Position numbers and translations under genes: made by a program
Notes under the pieces: model-generated
The model's input: the letters and a program-made list of their open reading frames with translations, nothing else
Told to the model about the DNA's origin: nothing
Databases searched by the model: none
Source: DAOMFM01 sp035429825
GTDB lineage: Bacteria; Acidobacteriota; Blastocatellia; UBA7656; JADIYM01
Direction of reading: 5' to 3'
Assembly (NCBI GenBank): GCA_044224215.1
Contig: JBGAKX010000178.1
Span: 1 to 7,939, forward strand
Length of the DNA stretch: 7,939 nucleotides
Shown: piece after piece, positions 1 through 5,322 of the stretch
Layout of the letters: each line of letters starts with the position of its first letter
Position numbering within the stretch: the first letter of the stretch is position 1

Positions 1-528
1 GAGGTGCACCGACACGTCTTCATAGGCGAGGGCTGCACGACTCCGGATGACGGCCCGCTGGAGCGACTTGAGTGTCGCGGCGCCGTCGGTCGCAACGCGA
101 ATCGTGAACAGGATGCAGGGCCGGTCGACGTCGGGTAGAAGACTTGCGCCGCCTTCGCTGAGCGCGGTCGGATACAGCGGAGTCTTTTCATCCGGGCTGT
201 AGAACGTGACGCCTCGTTCGAACGCCTCGGCTTCGATGGCGCCTCCTCGATCGACGAAGTGGCCGACGTCGGCGATCGCATAGAGGACGTCGACGTCACC
301 GCCGGCGCGACGCGCGAAGAACGCCTGGTCCAGGTCTCGGCTTCCGGCCGGATCGACCGTGACAAACGGCACATCCCGCGCGTCGACCCGCCCGTCGCGT
401 GAGGGGTCCGAGTCCAGCGGTCTGCGCGACGCCTCGTCGGCTGCGGCGCGCACCGCCTCCGGAAATTCCGTTCGGACGCCGAGCTGTTCTCGCAGACGCG
501 AAAGGTCGAGCTCGCTCACGGCCGACAC
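1..528 (-). CDS. RNB-domain exoribonuclease (RNase II/R family), N-terminal part, cut by window edge
   Basis: Reading the minus strand from 528 to 1 gives 176 uninterrupted codons that run off the window. The protein would be a processive 3'-5' exoribonuclease of the RNase II/RNB superfamily, acting on cytoplasmic RNA. The hallmark is at residues 55-69, FVTVDPAGSRDLDQA, which aligns with the metal-binding active site of E. coli RNase II (D201, D207, D209, D210) as D59, D65, D67 and Q68. The last Asp is thus Gln, a variant I associate with actinobacterial-type RNB proteins. The following stretch (YAIADVGHFVDRGG, residues 83-96, then FYSPDEKTPLYPTALSEG) is also typical of the fold. Only about 50 residues precede the motif, so the usual N-terminal cold-shock domains are absent. 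The start is uncertain: GTG at 528 or GTG at 519 both precede the typical opening LDLSRLREQLGV. No ATG is available in frame and no strong Shine-Dalgarno is visible. It is divergent from the catabolic genes and probably unrelated to them. Confidence 0.85.
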   Translation of the reverse strand, partial: MSAVSELDLSRLREQLGVRTEFPEAVRAAADEASRRPLDSDPSRDGRVDARDVPFVTVDPAGSRDLDQAFFARRAGGDVDVLYAIADVGHFVDRGGAIEAEAFERGVTFYSPDEKTPLYPTALSEGGASLLPDVDRPCILFTIRVATDGAATLKSLQRAVIRSRAALAYEDVSVHL

Positions 529-602
529 CAGCTTGTCGCACGTTGCACGATCGCAGATCCTAGCATGCGCCAGGCCCTGTGATCGCTCGAGATGTGCGGG
601 CT

Positions 603-631
603 TTGACAATTGCGGTGCGAGCGGGTATTGA
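603..631 (+). promoter_or_regulatory. Candidate sigma70-type promoter for the SDR operon
   Basis: A perfect TTGACA (603-608) is followed by a 17-nt spacer and TATTGA (626-631), which matches the -10 consensus in its first three bases only. Transcription would begin near 638, leaving a short leader before the ribosome site at 651. The position between two divergent genes and directly upstream of the first operon gene supports it. The weak -10 is the main doubt, and in GC-rich genomes other sigma factors may be used. Confidence 0.4.
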
Positions 632-649
632 ACCTTCTTCCCACGCACG

Positions 650-656
650 AAAGGAG
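650..656 (+). promoter_or_regulatory. Shine-Dalgarno site deciding the SDR start at 661
   Basis: AAAGGAG lies 4 nt before the ATG at 661. It decides between this start and an in-frame upstream ATG at 610, which would add 17 residues with no SDR character, has no ribosome site and lies inside the predicted promoter. Confidence 0.75.
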
Positions 657-660
657 CGGT

Positions 661-1440
661 ATGCGCAGTCTCGAAGGACGCGTTGCTTTGGTCACGGGCG
701 GCGGGCGCGGCATTGGACGCAGCGTCGCGCTCGCGCTGTCGACCGCCGGCGCGCGCGTTGCCGTCGCGGCGCGAACGCGCAACGAGATCGACGACGTGGC
801 CGCTGAAGTCGTCGAAGCCGGCGGACAGTGCATTTCGGTCGTGCTCGACGTCACGAGCGCCGACGCGGTCCGGGAGGCATTCGCGGACGTCGCCACGCGG
901 CTCGGAGCGATCGATGTGCTCGTCAACAACGCCGGGATCGCGCGCAGCGCGCTATCGTGGAAGACTGACGACGAGTTGTGGCGCTCGACGATCGAGACGA
1001 ACCTGTCCGGGACGTTCTATTGCATGCGCGCCGCGCTTGGTGGAATGGTCGAGCGAAAGTGGGGCCGCGTCATCAACATTGCGTCGGTCGCGGGAAAGGT
1101 CGGCGCCGCGTACGTCAGCGCGTATGTTGCGTCCAAGCACGCCGTCATCGGGCTGACGCGAAGCGCAGCGCTCGAGGTTGCGACACACGGCGTGACGGTC
1201 AACGCGATCTGTCCGGGCTATGTCGACACGCCGATGACGGATAACTCGGCCCGCATCATCCACGAAAAGACCGGGATGAGCCTCGAGGACGCTCGGAGAA
1301 AGCTCGAATCGATGAGCCCTCAGAATCGGATCATCACGTGCGAGGAGGTCGCGTTTCTGACGCTCGCCCTCACGAACGACGATGCGCGCGGCATCAACGG
1401 CCAGGCGATCAACGTCGACGGCGGAGCGGTGACGGCATGA
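661..1440 (+). CDS. Short-chain dehydrogenase/reductase (3-hydroxyacyl-CoA dehydrogenase-like)
   Basis: A 259-residue classical SDR, the usual length for the family. It shows the Rossmann glycine motif TGGGRGIG (12-19), NNAG (89-92), the structural Asn in NLSG (N114), and the catalytic Ser142, Tyr155 and Lys159 (YVASK). The PG motif after beta-strand 6 (CPGYVDTPM, 184-192) and the C-terminal NVDGG (251-255) are also present, so it should be active. The end of beta-strand 2 reads AAR (36-38) with no acidic residue, which hints at NADP(H) rather than NAD(H). The substrate cannot be read from sequence. Its place before RidA, crotonase and acyl-CoA dehydrogenase genes suggests oxidation or reduction of a hydroxyacyl- or oxoacyl-CoA ring intermediate in anthraniloyl-CoA breakdown. 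It is first in the operon, with its own promoter candidate and a strong ribosome site. Its stop overlaps the next start by 4 bp (ATGA). A FabG-like role in fatty acid synthesis is possible but less likely given the neighbours. Confidence 0.9.
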   Translation: MRSLEGRVALVTGGGRGIGRSVALALSTAGARVAVAARTRNEIDDVAAEVVEAGGQCISVVLDVTSADAVREAFADVATRLGAIDVLVNNAGIARSALSWKTDDELWRSTIETNLSGTFYCMRAALGGMVERKWGRVINIASVAGKVGAAYVSAYVASKHAVIGLTRSAALEVATHGVTVNAICPGYVDTPMTDNSARIIHEKTGMSLEDARRKLESMSPQNRIITCEEVAFLTLALTNDDARGINGQAINVDGGAVTA

Positions 1441-1865
1441 AGCGCGAGATCATCAACCCCGAAGTGCTCGGATCGCCCCGCGGCTATTCCAACGGGGTGC
1501 TGCTCGGGCCGGGTAGCACGCTCTTCGTCGCAGGCCAGGTCGGGTGGAACGAGCATCAGCGGATCGTCGACGGCGGATTTGCCGCCCAGTTCGTGCAGGC
1601 GTTGCGCAACGTGGTGACAATCGTGCTTGCGGCCGGAGGCACACCCGAGGACATTGGCCAGTTGACGATCTACGTGTGCGATCGCCATGAATACGTCAGC
1701 GCGATCAAGGAAGTCGGCGCCGGATACCGCAGCGTCATGGAGCGCCACTACCCGGCGATGGCGCTCGTCGAGGTGTCGGGTCTCCTCGAGCCAGGCGCCC
1801 GTGTCGAGATCGAGGCAACGGCGGTGATCCCCGAGGCGTCGACGCGCGGAGATCTACCGCTATGA
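1437..1865 (+). CDS. RidA/YjgF-family protein lacking the catalytic Arg
   Basis: A 142-residue member of the Rid (YjgF/YER057c/UK114) family, slightly longer than the roughly 128-residue E. coli RidA. Family features are GSTLFVAGQVGW (26-37), the helix AAQFVQALRNVVTIVLAAGG (49-68) followed by the strand LTIYV (76-80), and the C-terminal EVSGLLEPGARVEIEATAV (112-130). RidA hydrolyses reactive enamines and imines as a homotrimer, using an Arg (R105 in E. coli) in the PARSCVEV motif. The equivalent here is PAMALVEV (106-113), with Met108 at the Arg position, so classical 2-aminoacrylate deaminase activity is doubtful. Several Rid subfamilies are known to lack this Arg. Start and stop each overlap a neighbour by ATGA, with GGAG sites at 1423-1426 and 1848-1851, which implies translational coupling with both. 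Inferred role: handling an amino-cyclohexene (enamine) intermediate of the anthraniloyl-CoA route. Confidence 0.87.
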   Translation: MKREIINPEVLGSPRGYSNGVLLGPGSTLFVAGQVGWNEHQRIVDGGFAAQFVQALRNVVTIVLAAGGTPEDIGQLTIYVCDRHEYVSAIKEVGAGYRSVMERHYPAMALVEVSGLLEPGARVEIEATAVIPEASTRGDLPL

Positions 1866-2686
1866 GCACCGGCGCGCCGCAACCTGTGAGTTTTCTCTAC
1901 AGTGAGTCCGCGTCCGGCGTCGCGACGATCACGCTCAATCGGCCCGAACGGCTCAATGCGCTGACGTTCGATGTCTATCGTGAGCTGACGGCGACGCTGC
2001 GACAGCTGCAAAACCGGCCGGAGGTTCGATGCGTCGTCATCACCGGATCCGGGAAGGGGTTCTGCTCGGGTGGCGATGTGAACGACATCATCGGCCGGCT
2101 GTTCGAGCGCGACGCTGCCGGACTGCTCGAGTTCACGCGCATGACGTGCGACCTCGTGGCCGCGATGCGCGAATTGAACGCTCCGATCGTGACGTCGCTC
2201 AATGGGACGGTCGCTGGTGCGGGAGCGGTCATCGCGCTCGCGTCGGATTTCCGGCTTGCCGCAACCACTGCGCGAATCGCGTTCCTCTTTGTAAAGGTCG
2301 GACTGTCGGGCGCCGACATGGGGTCGGCGCACCTGTTGCCGCGGGTCGTCGGGCTCGCGCGCGCGACCGAGATGCTGATGCTCGGCGACTTTGTCTCGGC
2401 GGAGGACGCATACCGGTTTGGCCTCTACAACAAGGTGGTTGCGCCCGAGGACCTCGAGGCCGAGACGTCGGCGCTTGCAGAGCGACTTGCGTCGGGCCCC
2501 GGCTTCTCGATCGCGATGACCAAGCAGATGCTCAACCGGGAGCTCTCCGTTGGGTTGACCGAGGCGCTCGAGATGGAGGCCCAGGCACAGGCCATCTGCA
2601 TGGGCCATCCCGACTATCGCGAGGCATACGACGCGTTTGTCGAGAAGCGTGCGCCGCGATTCAACAACCCTGACCGGTCGAACTGA
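1862..2686 (+). CDS. Enoyl-CoA hydratase/isomerase (crotonase) family protein
   Basis: A 274-residue crotonase-fold enzyme acting on an acyl-CoA thioester. The N-terminal strand ATITLNRPERLNAL (21-34), the oxyanion-hole segment GKGFCSGGDV (64-73) and NGTVAGAGAVIALASDFRLA (114-133) are clear. The two glutamates of true enoyl-CoA hydratase (E144 and E164 in the rat enzyme) align with Val123 and Phe143, so ordinary hydration is not expected. Instead GLSGADMG (147-154) places Asp152 where dienoyl-CoA isomerase, PaaG-type isomerases and 4-chlorobenzoyl-CoA dehalogenase carry their catalytic Asp. It is therefore more likely an isomerase, ring hydrolase or related enzyme than a hydratase. Its start overlaps the RidA-like stop by ATGA, and the acyl-CoA dehydrogenase follows after 15 nt. 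The alignment was done by eye, and the exact reaction is not determinable from the sequence. Confidence 0.88.
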   Translation: MSTGAPQPVSFLYSESASGVATITLNRPERLNALTFDVYRELTATLRQLQNRPEVRCVVITGSGKGFCSGGDVNDIIGRLFERDAAGLLEFTRMTCDLVAAMRELNAPIVTSLNGTVAGAGAVIALASDFRLAATTARIAFLFVKVGLSGADMGSAHLLPRVVGLARATEMLMLGDFVSAEDAYRFGLYNKVVAPEDLEAETSALAERLASGPGFSIAMTKQMLNRELSVGLTEALEMEAQAQAICMGHPDYREAYDAFVEKRAPRFNNPDRSN

Positions 2687-2701
2687 GGCGACGAAGCCAG
2701 C

Positions 2702-3865
2702 GTGACACATCAGACAGGCATCGACGTTGCGTTCGACGACGAACTTGTTGAGCTGAGAGACTGGCTGTCGGTCTTTGCACGCGAGACTATTGCGCCTCTG
2801 GCGGTTCACGAAGAGGAGCATCCGGACGAGGCGTTCGCGAGCCTGAGGAAGGCGCTTGGCGACGCCGGGGTCCTGGCCGAAATGGTCGCGTCCGAGTTTG
2901 GCGGCAAACGCGATGCGCTCAGCCTGCGAGCGATGTGTATCGTCCGTGAAAAGCTGTCGGAGGTCTCGGGGCTCGCCGACCTGATATTTGTGATGCAGGG
3001 TCTCGGGAGCCTGCCGCTGCAGCGCGGCGGTTCCGACACGCTCAGGCACGAGTGGCTTCCGCGTGTGGTGTCCGGCGAGGCGATTGCGGCGATCGCGTTG
3101 ACCGAAGAGTTCGCAGGTTCGGACGTCGCGGCGTTGGCGACGACGGCGCGCGAGGATGGCGATTCGTTCGTGCTCGACGGCGAGAAGTGGTTCATCTCGA
3201 ATGCTGGAAGCGCGAACTTCTATTCGGTCTTCGCGACGGTGGACAAGGCGGCGGGCCGCAAGGGGATCACGTGTTTTCTGGTCGAAGCTGATCGCCCGGG
3301 ATGCAGCGTAAAGCGACAGATGCCGACGCTGGCCGCGCATCCGTTGGGCGTCGTAGCGTTTGACGGGTGCAGGGTCCCGCGCGGGAACATGCTTGGCGAG
3401 CGCGGGCGCGGGTTCGCACTGGCGATGGAGACGCTCGACACGTTTCGAGCGACGGTTGGCGCCGCGGCGGTTGGCATGGCCGGCCGCGCGTTGACGGAAT
3501 CGATCGCGTTTGCGCAGGAACGCGTCCAGTTTGGCAAACCGCTCGCGGAGTTCCAGTTGACGCAGGCTGCGCTTGCCGAGATGGCGGTCGATTACGACGC
3601 CGCGAGGTTGCTGGTGTATCGCGCGGCCACGGCGCGTGATGCGGGGTCAGGACGCGTGACGATCGAAGCGTCGATGGCGAAACTGTTTGCAACCGAGGCG
3701 GCACAACGCATCATCGATCGTGCGGTGCAGATCCATGGCGGTCGCGGCGTGCTGAGGGGAAGCGTGACCGAGCGGCTGTATCGGGACGTTCGCGCGCTGA
3801 GAATCTACGAGGGCACGAGCGAAATCCAGAAGCTGGTGATCGCGAGCCAGCTGCTGCGGGATTAG
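2702..3865 (+). CDS. Acyl-CoA dehydrogenase family flavoprotein
   Basis: A 387-residue protein of typical acyl-CoA dehydrogenase length with all three domains: the N-terminal helical domain (about 10-130), the middle beta-domain with IALTEEFAGSDVAAL (131-145) and WFISN (163-167), and the C-terminal helical domain. The FAD-contacting motif ERVQFGKPLAEFQ (273-285), QIHGGRGV (343-350) and YRDVRALRIYEGTSEIQ (360-376) are present. Glu370 in IYEGTSEIQ is the expected catalytic base, so the enzyme should dehydrogenate an acyl-CoA alpha-beta bond and pass electrons to ETF. It starts with GTG at 2702, 15 nt after the previous stop; the GAGG at 2685-2688 is only a weak ribosome site. It is last in the first operon and probably oxidises the ring or ring-opened CoA intermediate. 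The preferred acyl chain cannot be read from sequence. Confidence 0.92.
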   Translation: MTHQTGIDVAFDDELVELRDWLSVFARETIAPLAVHEEEHPDEAFASLRKALGDAGVLAEMVASEFGGKRDALSLRAMCIVREKLSEVSGLADLIFVMQGLGSLPLQRGGSDTLRHEWLPRVVSGEAIAAIALTEEFAGSDVAALATTAREDGDSFVLDGEKWFISNAGSANFYSVFATVDKAAGRKGITCFLVEADRPGCSVKRQMPTLAAHPLGVVAFDGCRVPRGNMLGERGRGFALAMETLDTFRATVGAAAVGMAGRALTESIAFAQERVQFGKPLAEFQLTQAALAEMAVDYDAARLLVYRAATARDAGSGRVTIEASMAKLFATEAAQRIIDRAVQIHGGRGVLRGSVTERLYRDVRALRIYEGTSEIQKLVIASQLLRD

Positions 3866-3885
3866 GCCTGTGACACATCGGAGGA

Positions 3886-3969
3886 GAGCCGCCTGCTGAC
3901 GCAGGCTCGGGGACGCGCGTGGACGGGGACCCACGGTTCCGCTCGCTGCGCTCACTCCACCGTGGGCTA
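3886..3969. repeat. 84-bp direct repeat, copy 1
   Basis: It is 81/84 identical by eye to 3976-4059; the three differences cluster in the linker at 3912-3918. Each copy holds a short hairpin (GCCTGC at 3891-3896, loop TGAC, GCAGGC at 3901-3906) and a larger inverted repeat (CCCACGGT at 3930-3937 with ACCGTGGG at 3959-3966) enclosing a 21-nt loop rich in GCTCGC/GCGCTC. This resembles REP-type extragenic palindromes. The nearby stop codon of the acyl-CoA dehydrogenase is 20 nt upstream. Confidence 0.92.
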
Positions 3970-3975
3970 GAGGCT

Positions 3976-4059
3976 GAGCCGCCTGCTGACGCAGGCTCGG
4001 GTCCGCGTGTGGACGGGGACCCACGGTTCCGCTCGCTGCGCTCACTCCACCGTGGGCTA
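3976..4059. repeat. 84-bp direct repeat, copy 2
   Basis: Second copy, offset exactly 90 bp from copy 1 with a 6-nt spacer between. The stem pairs are the same: GCCTGC 3981-3986 with GCAGGC 3991-3996, and CCCACGGT 4020-4027 with ACCGTGGG 4049-4056. The palindromic parts are invariant between copies while the linker varies. Confidence 0.92.
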
Positions 4060-4065
4060 ACGGCA

Positions 4066-4089
4066 GAGCCGCCCGCTTCGCGGGCTTGG
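4066..4089. repeat. GAGCC-headed hairpin, partial third repeat unit
   Basis: It starts exactly 90 bp after copy 2 with the same GAGCCGCC head, then diverges. The stem is GCCCGC (4071-4076) and GCGGGC (4080-4085) around a TTC loop. Compared with the first two copies, both stem arms changed together so that pairing is kept. The rest of the 84-bp unit is absent. Confidence 0.75.
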
Positions 4090-4182
4090 CGGAGAACGAG
4101 CGCAGTCGGCAATTCCGCACGGAACTGTCGCGTCGCTCGAGTTGGCAGATGTGGCGTTTCGTGCGTAACGAACGGGTCGCTC

Positions 4183-4199
4183 GAGCCGGCGAAGCCGGC
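4183..4199. repeat. GAGCC-headed hairpin
   Basis: GCCGGC (4185-4190) and GCCGGC (4194-4199) are complementary around a GAA loop, preceded by GA to complete the GAGCC head shared with the other short hairpins here. Its stem sequence again differs from its relatives but pairs perfectly. Confidence 0.7.
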
Positions 4200-4213
4200 G
4201 TCTCAGCCAGTAG

Positions 4214-4255
4214 CCCCGGGTGAAGCGAGCGCGAATGCGCGAGCGAAACCCGGGG
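4214..4255. repeat. Large GC-rich inverted repeat with nested inner stem
   Basis: CCCCGGGT (4214-4221) pairs with ACCCGGGG (4248-4255). Inside, GCGC (4229-4232) pairs with GCGC (4237-4240) around GAAT. It is the strongest two-level structure in the gap and is REP- or attenuator-like. There is no T-run after it. Confidence 0.75.
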
Positions 4256-4274
4256 ACAGCGCATGCAACCAGGC

Positions 4275-4298
4275 GAGCCCGCCGAAGGCGGGCGGCTC
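4275..4298. repeat. GAGCC-headed hairpin
   Basis: GCCCGCC (4277-4283) pairs with GGCGGGC (4287-4293) around a GAA loop; outer GAGCC (4275-4279) is also complementary to GGCTC (4294-4298). It is the last member of the hairpin series, about 130 nt before the dioxygenase start. Confidence 0.72.
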
Positions 4299-4354
4299 AC
4301 CGCTGAAAAACCACACGCTTCAACGACCCCTGCACCACATCCATCGCACATCTG

Positions 4355-4366
4355 GCGGCATGCCGC
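4355..4366. promoter_or_regulatory. 12-bp perfect palindrome upstream of the dioxygenase gene, possible operator or leader hairpin
   Basis: GCGGCATGCCGC is fully self-complementary and sits 59 nt before the dioxygenase ATG. It is flanked by ACATC (4348-4352) and GATGT (4367-4371), which are complementary with a 2-nt offset, so an RNA hairpin is also possible. It could be a regulator site for the second gene group, but a chance palindrome in GC-rich DNA is not excluded. Confidence 0.3.
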
Positions 4367-4425
4367 GATGTTGTGGTATCAGACACTCGCCCGCGCCTCA
4401 ACACTCTGCTCCACCAAGGCTTGCG

Positions 4426-5271
4426 ATGTCTTTTGACGACCAGCAGCACCCGCCCGGCAAGGGCTCGATTTCGTACGGCTCGTATCTCCGCGTCAACGAC
4501 CTCACCGGTCTCCAGACACTCGTATCAGAGCCCGGCCATCACGACGAGCTCCTGTTCATCATCATCCACCAGACGTACGAACTGTGGTTCAAGCAACTGC
4601 TCCACGAGCTTGACACCATCGCTTCGATGATGGCGCGCGGCCACGTGCTGGCTGCGTCGCGGCTCGTAAACCGGTGCGTCGAGATCGAGAAGGTGCTCGT
4701 TCGCCAGATCTCGGTGCTCGAGACGATGACACCAATGGACTTTCTGGCGTTTCGGGACAAGCTGCAGCCCGCGAGCGGTTTCCAGTCGTTCCAGTTCCGA
4801 GAACTCGAGTACGCGCTCGGCATGCGCGAGTCGAGGTTTCTGTCGAACCACGTCGACGACGCGATCGCCACCGCGCGGCTCGAGAAACGGTTGTCCGAAC
4901 CGCCGATCCCTGAGGCCTTCTGGGCGCTTCTGCGCGACCGCGGGTTCGACACGCCGTCCCTCCACCACGACGCGGATGCGTCCGAAACCGAGGCCGTTCG
5001 GGAGCAGCGCGTCGCGGCGCTCACGCGGCTCTATGCCGAGTTCGAGTCGTGGTACGACCTGTTCCTTCTGGCCGAGGCGCTGATCGAGATGGACGAGCAG
5101 CTGCTGTTGTGGCGCCAGCGCCATGTGATGATGGTCGAGCGGGTCATCGGCGGACGCCGCGGAACCGGGGGCAGCACGGGCGCGGGATACCTGAAGACGA
5201 CGCTCGACAAGCGTGCATTCCCCGAGCTGTGGGACGCGCGAACGGTGATGAGCGCTCACCACCTCTACTGA
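4426..5271 (+). CDS. kynA: Tryptophan 2,3-dioxygenase
   Basis: A 281-residue haem dioxygenase that converts L-tryptophan to N-formylkynurenine, the first step of the kynurenine route; it acts as a cytoplasmic tetramer. It aligns closely by eye with the Xanthomonas campestris enzyme with a constant offset of 7. Tyr17 lies in SYGSYLRV, the active-site His48 in FIIIHQTYELW (H55), the carboxylate-binding Arg110 in FRDKLQPASGFQS (R117), Ser117/Gly118 follow, the haem-ligand His233 is in LWRQRH (H240), and Thr247 in RGTGGSTG (T254) contacts the substrate amine. Every key residue is present. I start it at ATG 4426, with AAGG at 4416-4419 six nt upstream and the usual family N-terminus. The reading frame is open further upstream, but that extension only translates the intergenic repeats. 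The kynureninase-like gene follows after 51 nt. Confident. Confidence 0.96.
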   Translation: MSFDDQQHPPGKGSISYGSYLRVNDLTGLQTLVSEPGHHDELLFIIIHQTYELWFKQLLHELDTIASMMARGHVLAASRLVNRCVEIEKVLVRQISVLETMTPMDFLAFRDKLQPASGFQSFQFRELEYALGMRESRFLSNHVDDAIATARLEKRLSEPPIPEAFWALLRDRGFDTPSLHHDADASETEAVREQRVAALTRLYAEFESWYDLFLLAEALIEMDEQLLLWRQRHVMMVERVIGGRRGTGGSTGAGYLKTTLDKRAFPELWDARTVMSAHHLY

Positions 5272-5322
5272 AACTGTCGAGTGGCGCGGCGCCGATGCGC
5301 GCCCGCCAGCGCGCGAGGACCA

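Larger units (their letters stand above)
3866..4425. other. 560-bp non-coding, hairpin-rich intergenic region
   Basis: No credible gene lies here. Reading frames on both strands through it are open only because of the GC-rich repeats, and their translations are low-complexity repeats of the DNA units. The region holds a two-copy 84-bp direct repeat, five short hairpins that all begin with GAGCC, one larger GC-rich inverted repeat at 4214-4255, and smaller dyads such as TTCGT/ACGAA (4158-4172). None of the stems is followed by a T-run on the plus strand, so no clear intrinsic terminator is visible. The region separates two same-strand gene groups and may tune their relative expression. The promoter of the second group should lie in roughly 4300-4425, but I see no convincing -35/-10 pair there. 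Confidence 0.8.

Noticed and set aside
557..562. Minus-strand TAGGAT as the -10 of the ribonuclease gene
   Set aside because: No acceptable -35 is found at 16-18 nt, so I could not support a promoter call.
610..660. Upstream ATG for the SDR gene
   Set aside because: It lies between the -35 and -10 of the likely promoter and has no ribosome site. The ATG at 661 has AAAGGAG just upstream and begins the normal SDR fold.
1748..3340. A 530-codon open frame on the minus strand
   Set aside because: It is antisense to the crotonase and acyl-CoA dehydrogenase genes, whose motifs are unmistakable, and its composition is that of a frame shadow.
2702..3879. The 10-mer GTGACACATC occurs at the acyl-CoA dehydrogenase start (2702) and just after its stop (3870), like short flanking repeats
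   Set aside because: The flanks share nothing else, the gene is an intact operon member with native-looking codon use, and a 10-bp match is plausible by chance. The second GTG opens only a nine-codon frame.
3886..4298. CRISPR array
   Set aside because: Only two long copies with a 6-nt spacer exist, repeats are 84 bp, and the palindromes differ between other units. There are no regular 30-40 bp unique spacers.
3866..4320. Intrinsic terminator after the acyl-CoA dehydrogenase gene
   Set aside because: Many stems are present but none is followed by a T-run on the plus strand. Termination here is possible but not supported by the usual signal.
3647..4351. Minus-strand frame with repeated peptide segments (AHGGVSAASGTVGP type)
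   Set aside because: The repeated peptide is just the translation of the 84-bp DNA repeat. No start context or domain supports a protein.
3919..4425. In-frame N-terminal extension of the tryptophan dioxygenase through the repeats
   Set aside because: The extension is low-complexity repeat translation. The family N-terminus and a ribosome site fit the ATG at 4426.
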